From an uncultured Prevotellaceae bacterium (GTDB lineage: Bacteria > Bacteroidota > Bacteroidia > Bacteroidales > Bacteroidaceae): a DNA stretch of 42,145 bases. The notes beneath the pieces were generated by a model, which saw only the letters and a list, made by a program, of their open reading frames with translations, was not told the origin of the DNA and made no database searches. Location: assembly GCA_900316975.1 (NCBI GenBank), contig ONFA01000017.1, positions 1 to 42,145 on the forward strand, in the 5' to 3' direction. The translations under genes were made by a program, and so were the position numbers. This document shows positions 1 through 7,746 of the stretch, piece by piece (positions within the stretch are counted from its first letter, which is position 1; the number at the start of each line of letters is the position of its first letter).

Positions 1-88
1 TTGGATAAAATTATCGTCAATTATTGGAAATTATTGTCCGAGAAAACAAGCCGCTTGCGGCGAAAAGAAGAGACATCATTGTATAAGA

Positions 89-96
89 TAATTTTG
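89..96 (+). promoter_or_regulatory. -7 box ahead of the outer membrane protein gene
   Basis: TAATTTTG fits the Bacteroidetes TAnnTTTG -7 consensus and lies 22 nt before the ATG at 119. No TTTG is found at the -33 distance, so this is a half-match only. A small perfect hairpin GCCGC-TT-GCGGC sits just upstream at 50-61. Confidence 0.4.
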
Positions 97-118
97 TGTA
101 GTTACTTAAAAGTAATAA

Positions 119-3100
119 ATGAAAGTAAAGATTTTAATGGCAATGCTTGCCCTCGTCGGTTTGTCGGCGATGGCGCAAGAGAACGATACAGTGTCGATGC
201 AGGTGAATGACAGCACGGCATTGGTGGAGCAGTCAGATTCTGTCAAGAAGAACGTGAGGGTGTTGTCGGTGAACGCCGAGGTGAGGGACCACTTGACGCA
301 CGACATCATCAAGGGACTGAAAGGGGTGAAACTGAACGCTGCCGACAGCACCTTTGTCGATAGCATTTACGGAGGCTACTATGACGAGAACGGATACAAG
401 AGTTCCTACATCTCCTGTGCTGTTCTTAAGCCGGGCAAGTACCTTATCAAGGTTGAGGCCGAGGGCTATCAGACGGTGTATGTGCCGCTTGACATCAAGA
501 AGCTCTACAAGCGGGAGACCTATCGTTCGCTCAAGCCTATCTATCTGAAGCGGATGCCGAAACGCAACGAGATAGAACTGGACGAGGTAGTGGTGAAGGC
601 GACGAAACTGAAGTTCTACATGAATGGCGACACACTCGTCTATAATGCCGATGCCTTCAATCTGGCAGAAGGCTCGATGCTCAACGAACTCGTCAAGAAA
701 CTGCCGGGCGTGACGATGGAAAAGGGTGGTGTCATCAATGTGAACGGAAAACCTATCGACACGATGCTGCTGAACGGAAAGGACTTCTTCAACAGCGACC
801 GCGAACTGCTGTTGGAGAACATGCCTGCCTATATGGTGAAGCACGTGACGAGTTATGAACGGGTACCAGACAATGTGAAGGGAAAGCCCGAGGAGAAGTC
901 GGCGAAGAAGCAGCTGGTGATGGATGTGAGGCTGAAGAAGGAGTATGCACGGGGATGGATAGCCAATGCTGAAGGGGGTGGGGGACTCACGTTCCACCGG
1001 AATGAGCAGGGCAAGCATGACGGAAAGTTTCTGGGCAGACTCTTCGGCATGCGATTTGACGACCATTCGCGACTGGTGCTCTTTGCCAATGCCAACAACC
1101 TGAACGACTACCGCACACCCGGCGAGAAGGGTGAGTGGACGCCCCTGCAGCAGTCGGAGGGTCTGCGAACCACCTACAAGCTGGGTGGCAATTATATGAA
1201 GGAACGCGAAGAACGCTACCACTATCAGGGCAGCATGGAGACCACCTACAGCGAGACAGAAGACAGACAGAACTCCAACAGCGCCACATTCCTGGAAGGA
1301 GGCGACACCTACGGCAGGTCGTTCAACACGCGGAAGAGTTATGGATGGGACATCAACACTCGGCATTATCTGAATCTTCAGCATGACGAACCCATAGGCG
1401 ACTTCATCAAGGGACTGTATGTCTATGTCCAACCCTCGGTGAACTACCGGAAGTGGAACCATCTTGGAGACAATGCCAGCACAACCCTGTCTGAAGATGT
1501 GGCAAGCCAGTTGGGCAAGGCATGGATGGACAGCATCATGGCACCCGATGCAGGCGGACTGCTGAGAAAGTACGCCATCAACCGCACTCGTTCGAGCAGC
1601 AAGAACCAAGGACATAGCACGAACACATATTTTGACTCTGACCTCAACTTCCGTCCTGCCCACAACGACTACATCCGGTTCAGTCTCAACCTTTCCCACA
1701 ATTACAGCGATTATCTGTCGAAAGACTATGATCATTACCTGCTGGATTATCCCAGTTCCACCACCATGCCTGCTGACTTCCGCAACCGATACACTCCCGT
1801 GAAAAACAGGGAGCAGACGCTCAACGTGTCTCCTGGGGTTACTTTCAGTCTTGGCAAGAAGCGTCAATTCGATTTGATTGTCTCCTACAACTTCAACTAC
1901 AACGACCAAAAAAGCAACAATCCACTCTACCTGCTCAACAAACTGGAGGGCTGGGACAAGGCGGACAGTCACGCACTGGGCACTTTGCCCTCGGTGGATG
2001 AAATGCTGAGCACCCTCGATGCTGACAACAGTTCCAATGACAAGACCACGAGGACCTCTCACGAACCATCCATCGCTCTCACAAAGACTTTCTGGGGGCA
2101 TGTCAAGGATAAAGACGGAAAAGAAATCGAAGACGAAAGCTGGTATGCCTATCTTAATGCACGATTCCGTATGCCGTGCGCCCACGAGAGGATGGACTAT
2201 CAGCGCGGCACGCAAGTGGATACGCTGATGACACGGAACACCGCACTCTTCAGAATGGATGTGACAGGTTATTATTCATTGTTCAAACGGGGAAGAAGTG
2301 TTAATTTCAATTACAGCCTGGAGAGTTCTGCCCCGATGATGACCAACCTGCTGAATATCCGCGATGACAGCAATCCGCTCTACGTCACATTGGGCAATCC
2401 CCACATGAAGAACACGCACCGCCACTCCTTCTACGGGCAATACAGTGACAAGTTCGGCAAGACGATGTTCAATGCCAATGCCAATGTGAACATCGTGCAG
2501 AACGCAGAGGCGATGGGCTACATATATAATAAGGAGACGGGCGTGAGAACCGTGACACCCGACAATGTGGATGGAAACTGGAACATGAATGCTGGTTCGG
2601 GCATCGACTTCCCGCTGACGAAGAATGACAAGTGGCGGGTGAAGGAGAATGCCAACTACAGCTACAACCACAGCGTCGATTTGAACGGCACGAACGAAAC
2701 CCTCGTCGCTACCCGTTCGGTGGTGAGAACCCATAACGTGACGGAAGACCTCTCGCTGACTTGGCGACCTACGGACAAGATGGAGTTTGGTGCTGGCGGT
2801 AAACTGACCTATCAGCATTCCACCAGCGACCGCGAGTATTTCACCAACATCGACGCCTTCACCTTCCAGTATGGTGTGACAGGACAGATAGACTTGCCTT
2901 GGAACATGCAGGTGGGCACCGACCTGACCATGTATAGCCGCAGAGGATACAGCGAAGCGTCCATGAACACGAACGAACTGGTGTGGAACGCCCGCATCTC
3001 CAAACGTCTGCCTAAACAGAACCTGACCATCCTCTTCGACGGTTTCGACTTGCTGGGCAACCTCTCCAACGTGCGCCGCTACGTCAATGCACAAGGGCGC

Positions 3101-3184
3101 ACCGAAGCCTTCTACAACGTCATCCCCTCCTACGGTCTCCTCCATGTGATTTACCGCTTCAATAAGGAACCGAAGAAAAAATAA
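119..3184 (+). CDS. TonB-dependent receptor-type outer membrane beta-barrel protein
   Basis: A 1021-residue outer membrane protein of the Bacteroidetes plug-plus-barrel type. Residues 1-20 form a signal peptide ending SAMAQ. Residues about 46-140 resemble the carboxypeptidase regulatory-like (beta-sandwich) domain common in this phylum. Residues about 150-245 look like a TonB plug, with DEVVVKATKLKFYMNGDTLV, a LPGV stretch, and a GKDFFNSD segment. The remainder is rich in alternating aromatic/polar strands and should form the barrel. It is not a typical SusC: no SusD partner follows and the plug is short. The substrate cannot be told from sequence. It stands alone, followed by tandem repeats and an imperfect hairpin. 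The start is the first ATG giving a complete signal peptide. A 660-codon open frame on the opposite strand is a shadow. Confidence 0.85.
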   Translation: MKVKILMAMLALVGLSAMAQENDTVSMQVNDSTALVEQSDSVKKNVRVLSVNAEVRDHLTHDIIKGLKGVKLNAADSTFVDSIYGGYYDENGYKSSYISCAVLKPGKYLIKVEAEGYQTVYVPLDIKKLYKRETYRSLKPIYLKRMPKRNEIELDEVVVKATKLKFYMNGDTLVYNADAFNLAEGSMLNELVKKLPGVTMEKGGVINVNGKPIDTMLLNGKDFFNSDRELLLENMPAYMVKHVTSYERVPDNVKGKPEEKSAKKQLVMDVRLKKEYARGWIANAEGGGGLTFHRNEQGKHDGKFLGRLFGMRFDDHSRLVLFANANNLNDYRTPGEKGEWTPLQQSEGLRTTYKLGGNYMKEREERYHYQGSMETTYSETEDRQNSNSATFLEGGDTYGRSFNTRKSYGWDINTRHYLNLQHDEPIGDFIKGLYVYVQPSVNYRKWNHLGDNASTTLSEDVASQLGKAWMDSIMAPDAGGLLRKYAINRTRSSSKNQGHSTNTYFDSDLNFRPAHNDYIRFSLNLSHNYSDYLSKDYDHYLLDYPSSTTMPADFRNRYTPVKNREQTLNVSPGVTFSLGKKRQFDLIVSYNFNYNDQKSNNPLYLLNKLEGWDKADSHALGTLPSVDEMLSTLDADNSSNDKTTRTSHEPSIALTKTFWGHVKDKDGKEIEDESWYAYLNARFRMPCAHERMDYQRGTQVDTLMTRNTALFRMDVTGYYSLFKRGRSVNFNYSLESSAPMMTNLLNIRDDSNPLYVTLGNPHMKNTHRHSFYGQYSDKFGKTMFNANANVNIVQNAEAMGYIYNKETGVRTVTPDNVDGNWNMNAGSGIDFPLTKNDKWRVKENANYSYNHSVDLNGTNETLVATRSVVRTHNVTEDLSLTWRPTDKMEFGAGGKLTYQHSTSDREYFTNIDAFTFQYGVTGQIDLPWNMQVGTDLTMYSRRGYSEASMNTNELVWNARISKRLPKQNLTILFDGFDLLGNLSNVRRYVNAQGRTEAFYNVIPSYGLLHVIYRFNKEPKKK

Positions 3185-3185
3185 T

Positions 3186-3221
3186 TTTTGTCATTTTGTC
3201 ATTTTGTCATTTTGTCATTTT
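3186..3221. repeat. Four tandem copies of TTTTGTCA
   Basis: The 8-bp unit TTTTGTCA is repeated four times (3186-3217) plus TTTT, starting one base after the stop codon of the outer membrane protein gene. An imperfect inverted repeat follows at about 3223-3284 (GTTGCGAAGGGAGTT against AACTCCTTAGCGCAGC). It could fold in the transcript, but it has no T-tract, so a terminator is only possible. Confidence 0.85.
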
Positions 3222-3318
3222 CGTTGCGAAGGGAGTTGAGGGGAATGCCTGCCTTTTAGAGTTTTAACTCCTTAGCGCAGCGATAACTTCTGAAAGTCGA
3301 GATATTTTTGTCACTAAG

Positions 3319-3350
3319 TTTGGAATATCGTAGATAAAACTGTAACTTTG
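3319..3350 (+). promoter_or_regulatory. Promoter for the 3381 gene
   Basis: TTTG at 3319-3322 and TAACTTTG at 3343-3350 are separated by 20 nt. This matches the Bacteroidetes -33/-7 consensus fully. It would start transcription near 3357, about 24 nt before the GTG start. Confidence 0.75.
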
Positions 3351-3380
3351 CAAGGGAAATAAGGAGCAAGTGACCAACAA

Positions 3381-4073
3381 GTGACCAACAAGGATAGAGC
3401 GGAACAGTTGATTGGCATGCGCGACTGGGAAGGACTGGCGCGGATGCTGGGAAGTCTGAGCAATATGGAGTTCAGGCAGATGGAGCGTGTGATGAGGGAG
3501 GAGGTGCTGACGGAACTGGAGAATGGACTGTTTTGGGAGACATTGTTACAGGTCATTATGTTTAAGAGGGCGGCGTTCCTGAGCGGGGCGGCAGCGGTGG
3601 AACATCTGGCAAAGGAGGGAACGTTGGACTTTGGAGTGGAGAGTGTGGGGAGATTGTATGAGTATCTGAAAGAGAACAATGCGGAGTCAGTGGTGAAAAT
3701 TTGCAATATCATGTTGCCAGCGATGCGGACAGCGGAACAGGTGATGGCGATGCTGGAGGCGTTTCATGTGGAGAATGAGGTGACACGCCTGTCTATGTTG
3801 CTGAAGGTGGATTCTGGCCTTTCTTACTATCTGATTTTCAAAACGCTCAAATTGGTGGAGGATAAGGTCATTGCACGGAAGTGTTGCATGGCACTGATGA
3901 AGCGGCAAGATGATAGGGCTTTCAATGCGGTGTGTCTCATTAAGGCTTATTTCGGATTGGATGACTTGCCTGCACGATTCTCGCTGACGATTGAACAGTA
4001 TGAACTGAGTCATATAGACAGGAACTTCGACACGTTCCAACATGTGCTGAATGGGAAGAGACCACGAGTGTGA
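3381..4073 (+). CDS. Hypothetical alpha-helical protein upstream of xseA
   Basis: A 230-residue protein I do not recognise. It has no signal peptide or membrane segment. It is Leu/Met/Glu-rich and predicted to be almost entirely helical, with phrases such as LARMLGSLSNMEF and IARKCCMALMKRQDDRAFNA that suggest stacked helices of a repeat-type fold. Its place directly ahead of xseA suggests co-transcription. The start is a GTG at 3381. The 11-mer GTGACCAACAA is tandemly duplicated (3370-3380 and 3381-3391), so an upstream GTG opens a four-codon ORF (MTNK-stop) that ends just inside the real gene. AAGGAG at 3361-3366 is 3 nt from the first GTG and 14 nt from the second, so neither spacing is ideal. 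The function is unknown. Confidence 0.7.
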   Translation: MTNKDRAEQLIGMRDWEGLARMLGSLSNMEFRQMERVMREEVLTELENGLFWETLLQVIMFKRAAFLSGAAAVEHLAKEGTLDFGVESVGRLYEYLKENNAESVVKICNIMLPAMRTAEQVMAMLEAFHVENEVTRLSMLLKVDSGLSYYLIFKTLKLVEDKVIARKCCMALMKRQDDRAFNAVCLIKAYFGLDDLPARFSLTIEQYELSHIDRNFDTFQHVLNGKRPRV

Positions 4074-4080
4074 GATGGAT

Positions 4081-4136
4081 TAGGGTTAAGAGTTTAGGGT
4101 TAAGAGTTTAGGGTTGAGAGTTTAGGGTTAAGAGTT
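4081..4136. repeat. Four tandem copies of a 14-bp unit TAGGGTTAAGAGTT
   Basis: Four head-to-tail copies lie at 4081-4094, 4095-4108, 4109-4122 (one A to G change) and 4123-4136, filling the gap between the unknown gene and xseA. The last copy ends 5 nt before the xseA ATG, so the ribosome-binding region of xseA is made of repeat sequence. The unit resembles a doubled heptamer. The TTAGGG string is coincidental to telomeres. Confidence 0.9.
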
Positions 4137-4141
4137 TAGAG

Positions 4142-5443
4142 ATGGAGGCATTGACACTATATGAATTGAACGGGTTGGTGAGGGAGACGTTGGAGTTGAC
4201 CCTCAGCGATGAGTATTGGGTGAAGGCGGAGATTAGCGAGTTGCGTGTGAACCGCCACTGCTATATGGAATTGGTGCAGAAGGATGCGCGGGGAAACGGT
4301 ATCGTGGCGAAAGCGAGGGCGCAGGTGTGGTCAAATGTGTGGGCATTCATCCGACCGATGTTTGAACAAACAGCGAGTCAGGCGTTGGCGGCTGGAATGC
4401 AGGTGCTGGTGAAGGTGGAGGTGACCTTCCATGAGTTGTACGGGTATTCGCTGAACGTGACGGACATCGACCCCACCTATACGTTGGGTGACATTGCAAA
4501 AAGACGTTTGGAAATCTTGCAACGGCTGAAGGATGAGGGCATTGACACGATGAACAAGGAGTTGCCGCTTCCTCGACTTCTACAGCGTGTGGCAGTCATC
4601 TCGTCTGCATCGGCAGCAGGGTATGGTGACTTCTGCAACCAACTGAATAACAACCAGCTAGGCTTGGCATTCAAAACCGAATTGTTTGCCGCTGTTATGC
4701 AGGGAAATGAAGTGGAGGGCAGTGTAATAGCCGCCCTGAACCGCATTGCGGAGCGGGTGGACGAGTGGGATGTGGTGGTCATCATCCGAGGGGGTGGCGC
4801 AACATCTGACTTGCAGGGGTTCGACTCGTTGCTGTTGGCAGAGAACGTGGCACAATTTCCGCTACCTGTCATCACTGGCATCGGGCATGAACGTGACGAT
4901 ACGGTGATTGACATGATTTCTCACACCCGTGTGAAAACGCCCACGGCGGCTGCTGAATTTCTGATTCACCATCAGGAGGAGGAACTGGATGCGTTGGAGG
5001 ATTTGTCTGCCCGTTTGACAGGACAGGTGACTTGGTTGCTACAAAACGAGACAAACCGTCTGAAGTTGCTTGCCGGCAAGATTCCGATGCTCTTCACAAC
5101 GGTTCGGGCAAGAGAGGAGATGCGCATGCACAGGCTCTCGGCATCGTTGGCAAACAACAGCATACAGAATATCGAAAAAGCTAAGGGAAAGGTGACGCTG
5201 CTGGACAAGCAGATGGGACTTTACGCATCCTTGTTCTTACAGAATGAACGGAAGTGTATTGAACTGTTGGAGAGCAAGTTGGAAAGTGCACATCCGAACA
5301 GAATCCTTCGTTTGGGTTTCAGCATCACCCGTGTGGAAGGCAAGGCTGTGAGGAGTGTGGATGAAGTGAAAGAGGGTGACGAGGTTAAAACTATATTGGC
5401 ATCAGGAACATTCAAATCGACAATAACATGGAAACAGAAATGA
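4142..5443 (+). CDS. xseA: Exodeoxyribonuclease VII large subunit
   Basis: Catalytic subunit of the bidirectional single-strand DNA exonuclease VII, cytoplasmic, used in mismatch repair and in processing DNA damage. It is 433 residues, typical of the family. The N-terminal OB-fold (about 1-100) binds single-stranded DNA. The catalytic core (about 120-310) carries the family signature with VVIIRGGGATSDLQGFD and PVITGIGHERDDTVID. The C-terminal part forms the long helices that bind XseB, and ends in a small domain around LGFSITRVEGKAV. It overlaps xseB, which implies translational coupling. Confidence 0.95.
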   Translation: MEALTLYELNGLVRETLELTLSDEYWVKAEISELRVNRHCYMELVQKDARGNGIVAKARAQVWSNVWAFIRPMFEQTASQALAAGMQVLVKVEVTFHELYGYSLNVTDIDPTYTLGDIAKRRLEILQRLKDEGIDTMNKELPLPRLLQRVAVISSASAAGYGDFCNQLNNNQLGLAFKTELFAAVMQGNEVEGSVIAALNRIAERVDEWDVVVIIRGGGATSDLQGFDSLLLAENVAQFPLPVITGIGHERDDTVIDMISHTRVKTPTAAAEFLIHHQEEELDALEDLSARLTGQVTWLLQNETNRLKLLAGKIPMLFTTVRAREEMRMHRLSASLANNSIQNIEKAKGKVTLLDKQMGLYASLFLQNERKCIELLESKLESAHPNRILRLGFSITRVEGKAVRSVDEVKEGDEVKTILASGTFKSTITWKQK

Positions 5444-5616
5444 CTTACGAAAAAGCAATGAAACGCCTTGAGGAGATTGTCAAAAAGATTGAGAGCGGGG
5501 AGATGGACATTGACTCGCTGGCTGCCAATCTGAAGGAAGCAAAGGGCTTGGTGGAGTATTGCAAGGAGAAGTTGACAAACGTAGAGGCGGAAGTGAACAA
5601 ATGTCTTGATATGTGA
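5428..5616 (+). CDS. xseB: Exodeoxyribonuclease VII small subunit
   Basis: A 62-residue helical-hairpin subunit of exonuclease VII. It shows the family pattern MTYEKAMKRLEEIVKKIES followed by SLAANLKEAKGLVEYCKEKL. It overlaps the end of xseA by 16 nt if the ATG at 5428 is used. A second ATG at 5440 overlaps the xseA stop as ATGA, giving a 58-residue protein that begins MTYEKA, closer to typical XseB starts. I cannot decide between the two. Several XseB chains bind each XseA to make the holoenzyme. Confidence 0.92.
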   Translation: METEMTYEKAMKRLEEIVKKIESGEMDIDSLAANLKEAKGLVEYCKEKLTNVEAEVNKCLDM

Positions 5617-5643
5617 AAAAAGCGTAATTTATTGCAAATCTTC

Positions 5644-5674
5644 TTGTGAGACCTAATTTTTTTTCCTAACTTTG
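5644..5674 (+). promoter_or_regulatory. Promoter for ndk
   Basis: TAACTTTG at 5667-5674 is a perfect -7 box. A partial -33 box (CTTG, 5643-5646) lies 20 nt upstream. The transcript would carry a leader of about 95 nt before the ndk ATG at 5777. An in-frame ATG at 5672 falls inside the -7 box, which argues against the longer reading frame. Confidence 0.65.
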
Positions 5675-5776
5675 CATCGAAAATTTGGTTTAGGCTACCT
5701 GCGCCTCCTTCAAAAGGGTGGAATGGTTGTCTTCCCAAAACTCAACCAAAAAAGAAAAAGAGACAATCGGAAAACA

Positions 5777-6238
5777 ATGGAGAAAACTCTTGTAATCTTG
5801 AAGCCAGGTGCAGTACAGCGCGCACTCGTAGGCGAAGTTACTGCCCGCTTTGAACGTAAAGGCTTGCGCTTGGCTGGCATGAAGATGATGCAACTGACAG
5901 ATGAACTGCTCAATGAGCACTATGCCCATCTTGCTGGCAAACCCTTCTTCCAACGAATCAAGAATTCCATGATGGCTTCTCCTGTTGTGTGCTGCTGCTA
6001 TGAGGGTGTGGATGCAGTGGAGACGGTGCGCTCGATGACGGGCAGCACGAACTCAAGAAAGGCTGCTCCGGGTACGATTCGTGGCGATTTTGGTATGAGT
6101 TTTCAGGAGAACATCATTCATACTTCAGATTCTCCCGAGAATGCAGTGATAGAACTGAACCGATTCTTCAAGCCAGAGGAAATCTTTGATTATACACCTG
6201 GCGTATTCCAGTACTTGTATGCTAATGACGAGTACTAA
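5777..6238 (+). CDS. ndk: Nucleoside diphosphate kinase
   Basis: Transfers the gamma-phosphate of ATP to nucleoside diphosphates through a phospho-histidine, balancing NTP and dNTP pools in the cytoplasm. It is 153 residues starting METKLV-like (MEKTLVILKPGAVQR). The phosphate-binding segment AAPGTIRGDFG and the active-site histidine H115 in NIIHTSDS are present. The usual residue after the histidine is Gly (HGSDS), here Thr. The longer open frame from 5672 adds 35 residues that do not resemble Ndk and begins inside the promoter, so 5777 is chosen. Confidence 0.95.
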   Translation: MEKTLVILKPGAVQRALVGEVTARFERKGLRLAGMKMMQLTDELLNEHYAHLAGKPFFQRIKNSMMASPVVCCCYEGVDAVETVRSMTGSTNSRKAAPGTIRGDFGMSFQENIIHTSDSPENAVIELNRFFKPEEIFDYTPGVFQYLYANDEY

Positions 6239-6281
6239 CATTCATTTCACCTATCTAATAACCCCCTAAAAACTAAAAAAA

Positions 6282-7040
6282 GTGGATTTCTCAACAATTA
6301 AAAAGACAGTCGGCATTTTCGTTCTTTCAATGGTAGCAGTGAGTGGCTTCGCTCAGGACATCATCGCAAGACAGGCTCCTTCCGACAAAAGACTCAAAGA
6401 CATTCGTAACGTAAAACTCAACAATACAGCGGCTATCTCGGCTGACCTCAATAATCCTGCAGCAAATATTTACACGGACTGGACTGACAACTTGAGAGGT
6501 TGTACGGGTTCTGTTCCTGATAACTACAAGATAGACTTGAGAGGGTTCTGCATGCCTACTCCAAGCCGCAAACTCAATTCGCCATTCGGTCCTCGTTGGG
6601 GGCGTCAGCACGAAGGTCTTGACATCAAGGTGTACATCGGCGACACCATCCGCGCAGCATTTGACGGAAAGGTGCGTATTTGCAAATACAATGGCAGTGG
6701 TTATGGCTACTACATCGTGATTCGTCACCCCAATGGTCTTGAAACGCTCTATGGTCACTTGAGCAAGCAGATTGTGAAGAAGGATCAGGTTGTTCGCGCT
6801 GGTGAGCCTATCGGCTTGGGCGGCAACACGGGTAAATCTACAGGTTCTCACCTCCACTTCGAAACTCGTGTGTTGGGACAGCCTATCAACCCTGCGTTGA
6901 TATTTGACTTTGAGCACCAGGATGTGACGGGCGACTATTTCATTGTACAGAATGGCATCTCGAAGGGAAATGTGGCACGTAGCGCTAACAGCATTAATGC
7001 GAATTCGGAAGGTGGCAATAGAACTGCTGCACGCAAATAA
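6282..7040 (+). CDS. Secreted M23 family metallopeptidase
   Basis: A probable peptidoglycan endopeptidase (lysostaphin-like LytM domain) exported to the periplasm. The signal peptide is about residues 1-24 (SGFAQ). The M23 domain spans about 95-210, with zinc ligands H110 and D114 (HEGLD) and H192 in SHLHFE. H159 (YGHLS) and H190 are the other catalytic histidines. All canonical residues are present, so the enzyme should be active, unlike EnvC/NlpD-type proteins. The start is GTG at 6282; the next ATG would remove the signal peptide. It follows ndk by 43 nt and ends in a strong terminator. Confidence 0.9.
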   Translation: MDFSTIKKTVGIFVLSMVAVSGFAQDIIARQAPSDKRLKDIRNVKLNNTAAISADLNNPAANIYTDWTDNLRGCTGSVPDNYKIDLRGFCMPTPSRKLNSPFGPRWGRQHEGLDIKVYIGDTIRAAFDGKVRICKYNGSGYGYYIVIRHPNGLETLYGHLSKQIVKKDQVVRAGEPIGLGGNTGKSTGSHLHFETRVLGQPINPALIFDFEHQDVTGDYFIVQNGISKGNVARSANSINANSEGGNRTAARK

Positions 7041-7073
7041 TCCCCAAGTAGTTTTTTACATTAACTATCATAT

Positions 7074-7111
7074 ACGCCATGCAATACCATGTTGCTTGGC
7101 GTCTTTTTTTT
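7074..7111 (+). terminator. Rho-independent terminator after the M23 gene
   Basis: The stem ACGCCATGCAA pairs with TTGCTTGGCGT (11 positions, one mismatch) around a 7-nt loop and is followed by eight T residues (7104-7111). Confidence 0.85.
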
Positions 7112-7124
7112 ACCAAAATACTAA

Positions 7125-7157
7125 TAATTCCTAATTCCTAATTCCTAATTCCTAATT
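7125..7157. repeat. 4.7 tandem copies of the heptamer TAATTCC
   Basis: TAATTCC is repeated at 7125-7131, 7132-7138, 7139-7145 and 7146-7152, plus TAATT. It occupies the -33 region of the following promoter. The same heptamer, in direct and inverted orientation, recurs at the folE/dnaG junction (10867-10950). Confidence 0.9.
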
Positions 7158-7163
7158 AATTTG

Positions 7164-7171
7164 TACCTTTG
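7164..7171 (+). promoter_or_regulatory. -7 box of the DUF1599-dnaG gene run
   Basis: TACCTTTG fits TAnnTTTG and is 20 nt before the ATG at 7192, giving a very short leader. There is no TTTG at the -33 position; that spot is taken by the TAATTCC repeat. Confidence 0.6.
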
Positions 7172-7191
7172 CACATCTTTTAAAAAGAACA

Positions 7192-7746
7192 ATGGATACT
7201 CAGCAACAATTCAAGCAAGCCATGGCAGGTTGTCGCGACATCTTCAAGAAGAAGTTGCACGATTACGGAGCGGCATGGCGTATCATGAGACCTTCCTCGG
7301 TGACTGACCAAATCTTCATCAAGGCCAATCGTATTCGTAGCCTTGAGGTAAAAGGTGTGTCGTTGGTTGGCGAAGGTATCTATCCGGAGTTTCAGGCCAT
7401 TGTGAATTATGGCATCGTGGGACTGATTCAGTTGGAACTGGGTTATGCTGAGACGGAGGACATGGATGCAACGAAGGCGATGGAGTATTACGACAAGTAT
7501 GCTCAGGAGGCTCTCGAACTCATGCTCCGTAAGAATCATGACTACGATGAGGCTTGGCGCTCGATGCGCGTGAGCAGTTATACTGACCTGATTCTCATGA
7601 AACTCAATCGCACGAAACAGATTGAGGGGCATGATGGTCAGACACTCATCTCTGAGGGCATTGATGCAAACTACCTCGACATGATTAACTATTCCGTCTT
7701 TGGACTCATAAAACTTACCGAAGCCCAGCATGACACCCAAAACTAA
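7192..7746 (+). CDS. DUF1599 (Nmad1-type) domain protein, internally duplicated
   Basis: A 184-residue cytoplasmic helical protein made of two tandem copies of the DUF1599 domain. The first copy carries FKKKLHDYGAAWRIMRPSS (about 18-37). The second carries MLRKNHDYDEAWRSMRVSS (about 107-125), followed by TDLILMKLNRTKQIEG, parallel to TDQIFIKANRIRSLEV in copy one. The HDYxxAW/R pattern with acidic and basic residues is kept in both, so both halves may be functional. The family has been linked by comparative genomics to nucleotide modification, but no enzymatic activity is known to me. It is the first gene of a run ending in folE/dnaG and overlaps the next gene by 17 nt. Confidence 0.85.
   Translation: MDTQQQFKQAMAGCRDIFKKKLHDYGAAWRIMRPSSVTDQIFIKANRIRSLEVKGVSLVGEGIYPEFQAIVNYGIVGLIQLELGYAETEDMDATKAMEYYDKYAQEALELMLRKNHDYDEAWRSMRVSSYTDLILMKLNRTKQIEGHDGQTLISEGIDANYLDMINYSVFGLIKLTEAQHDTQN

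Noticed and set aside
233..2215. 660-codon open frame on the minus strand
   Set aside because: It lies fully antisense to the outer membrane protein gene, has no family resemblance or signal peptide, and arises from the codon bias of the real gene. The same applies to 2276-3145, 11205-12314 and 13981-15324 on the minus strand.
4081..4136. Telomere-like TTAGGG repeats
   Set aside because: The period is 14 bp, there are only four copies, and they lie inside a gene cluster; the resemblance is accidental.
5672..5776. 35-residue N-terminal extension of Ndk
   Set aside because: The upstream ATG is inside the -7 box and the extension does not resemble any Ndk N-terminus.
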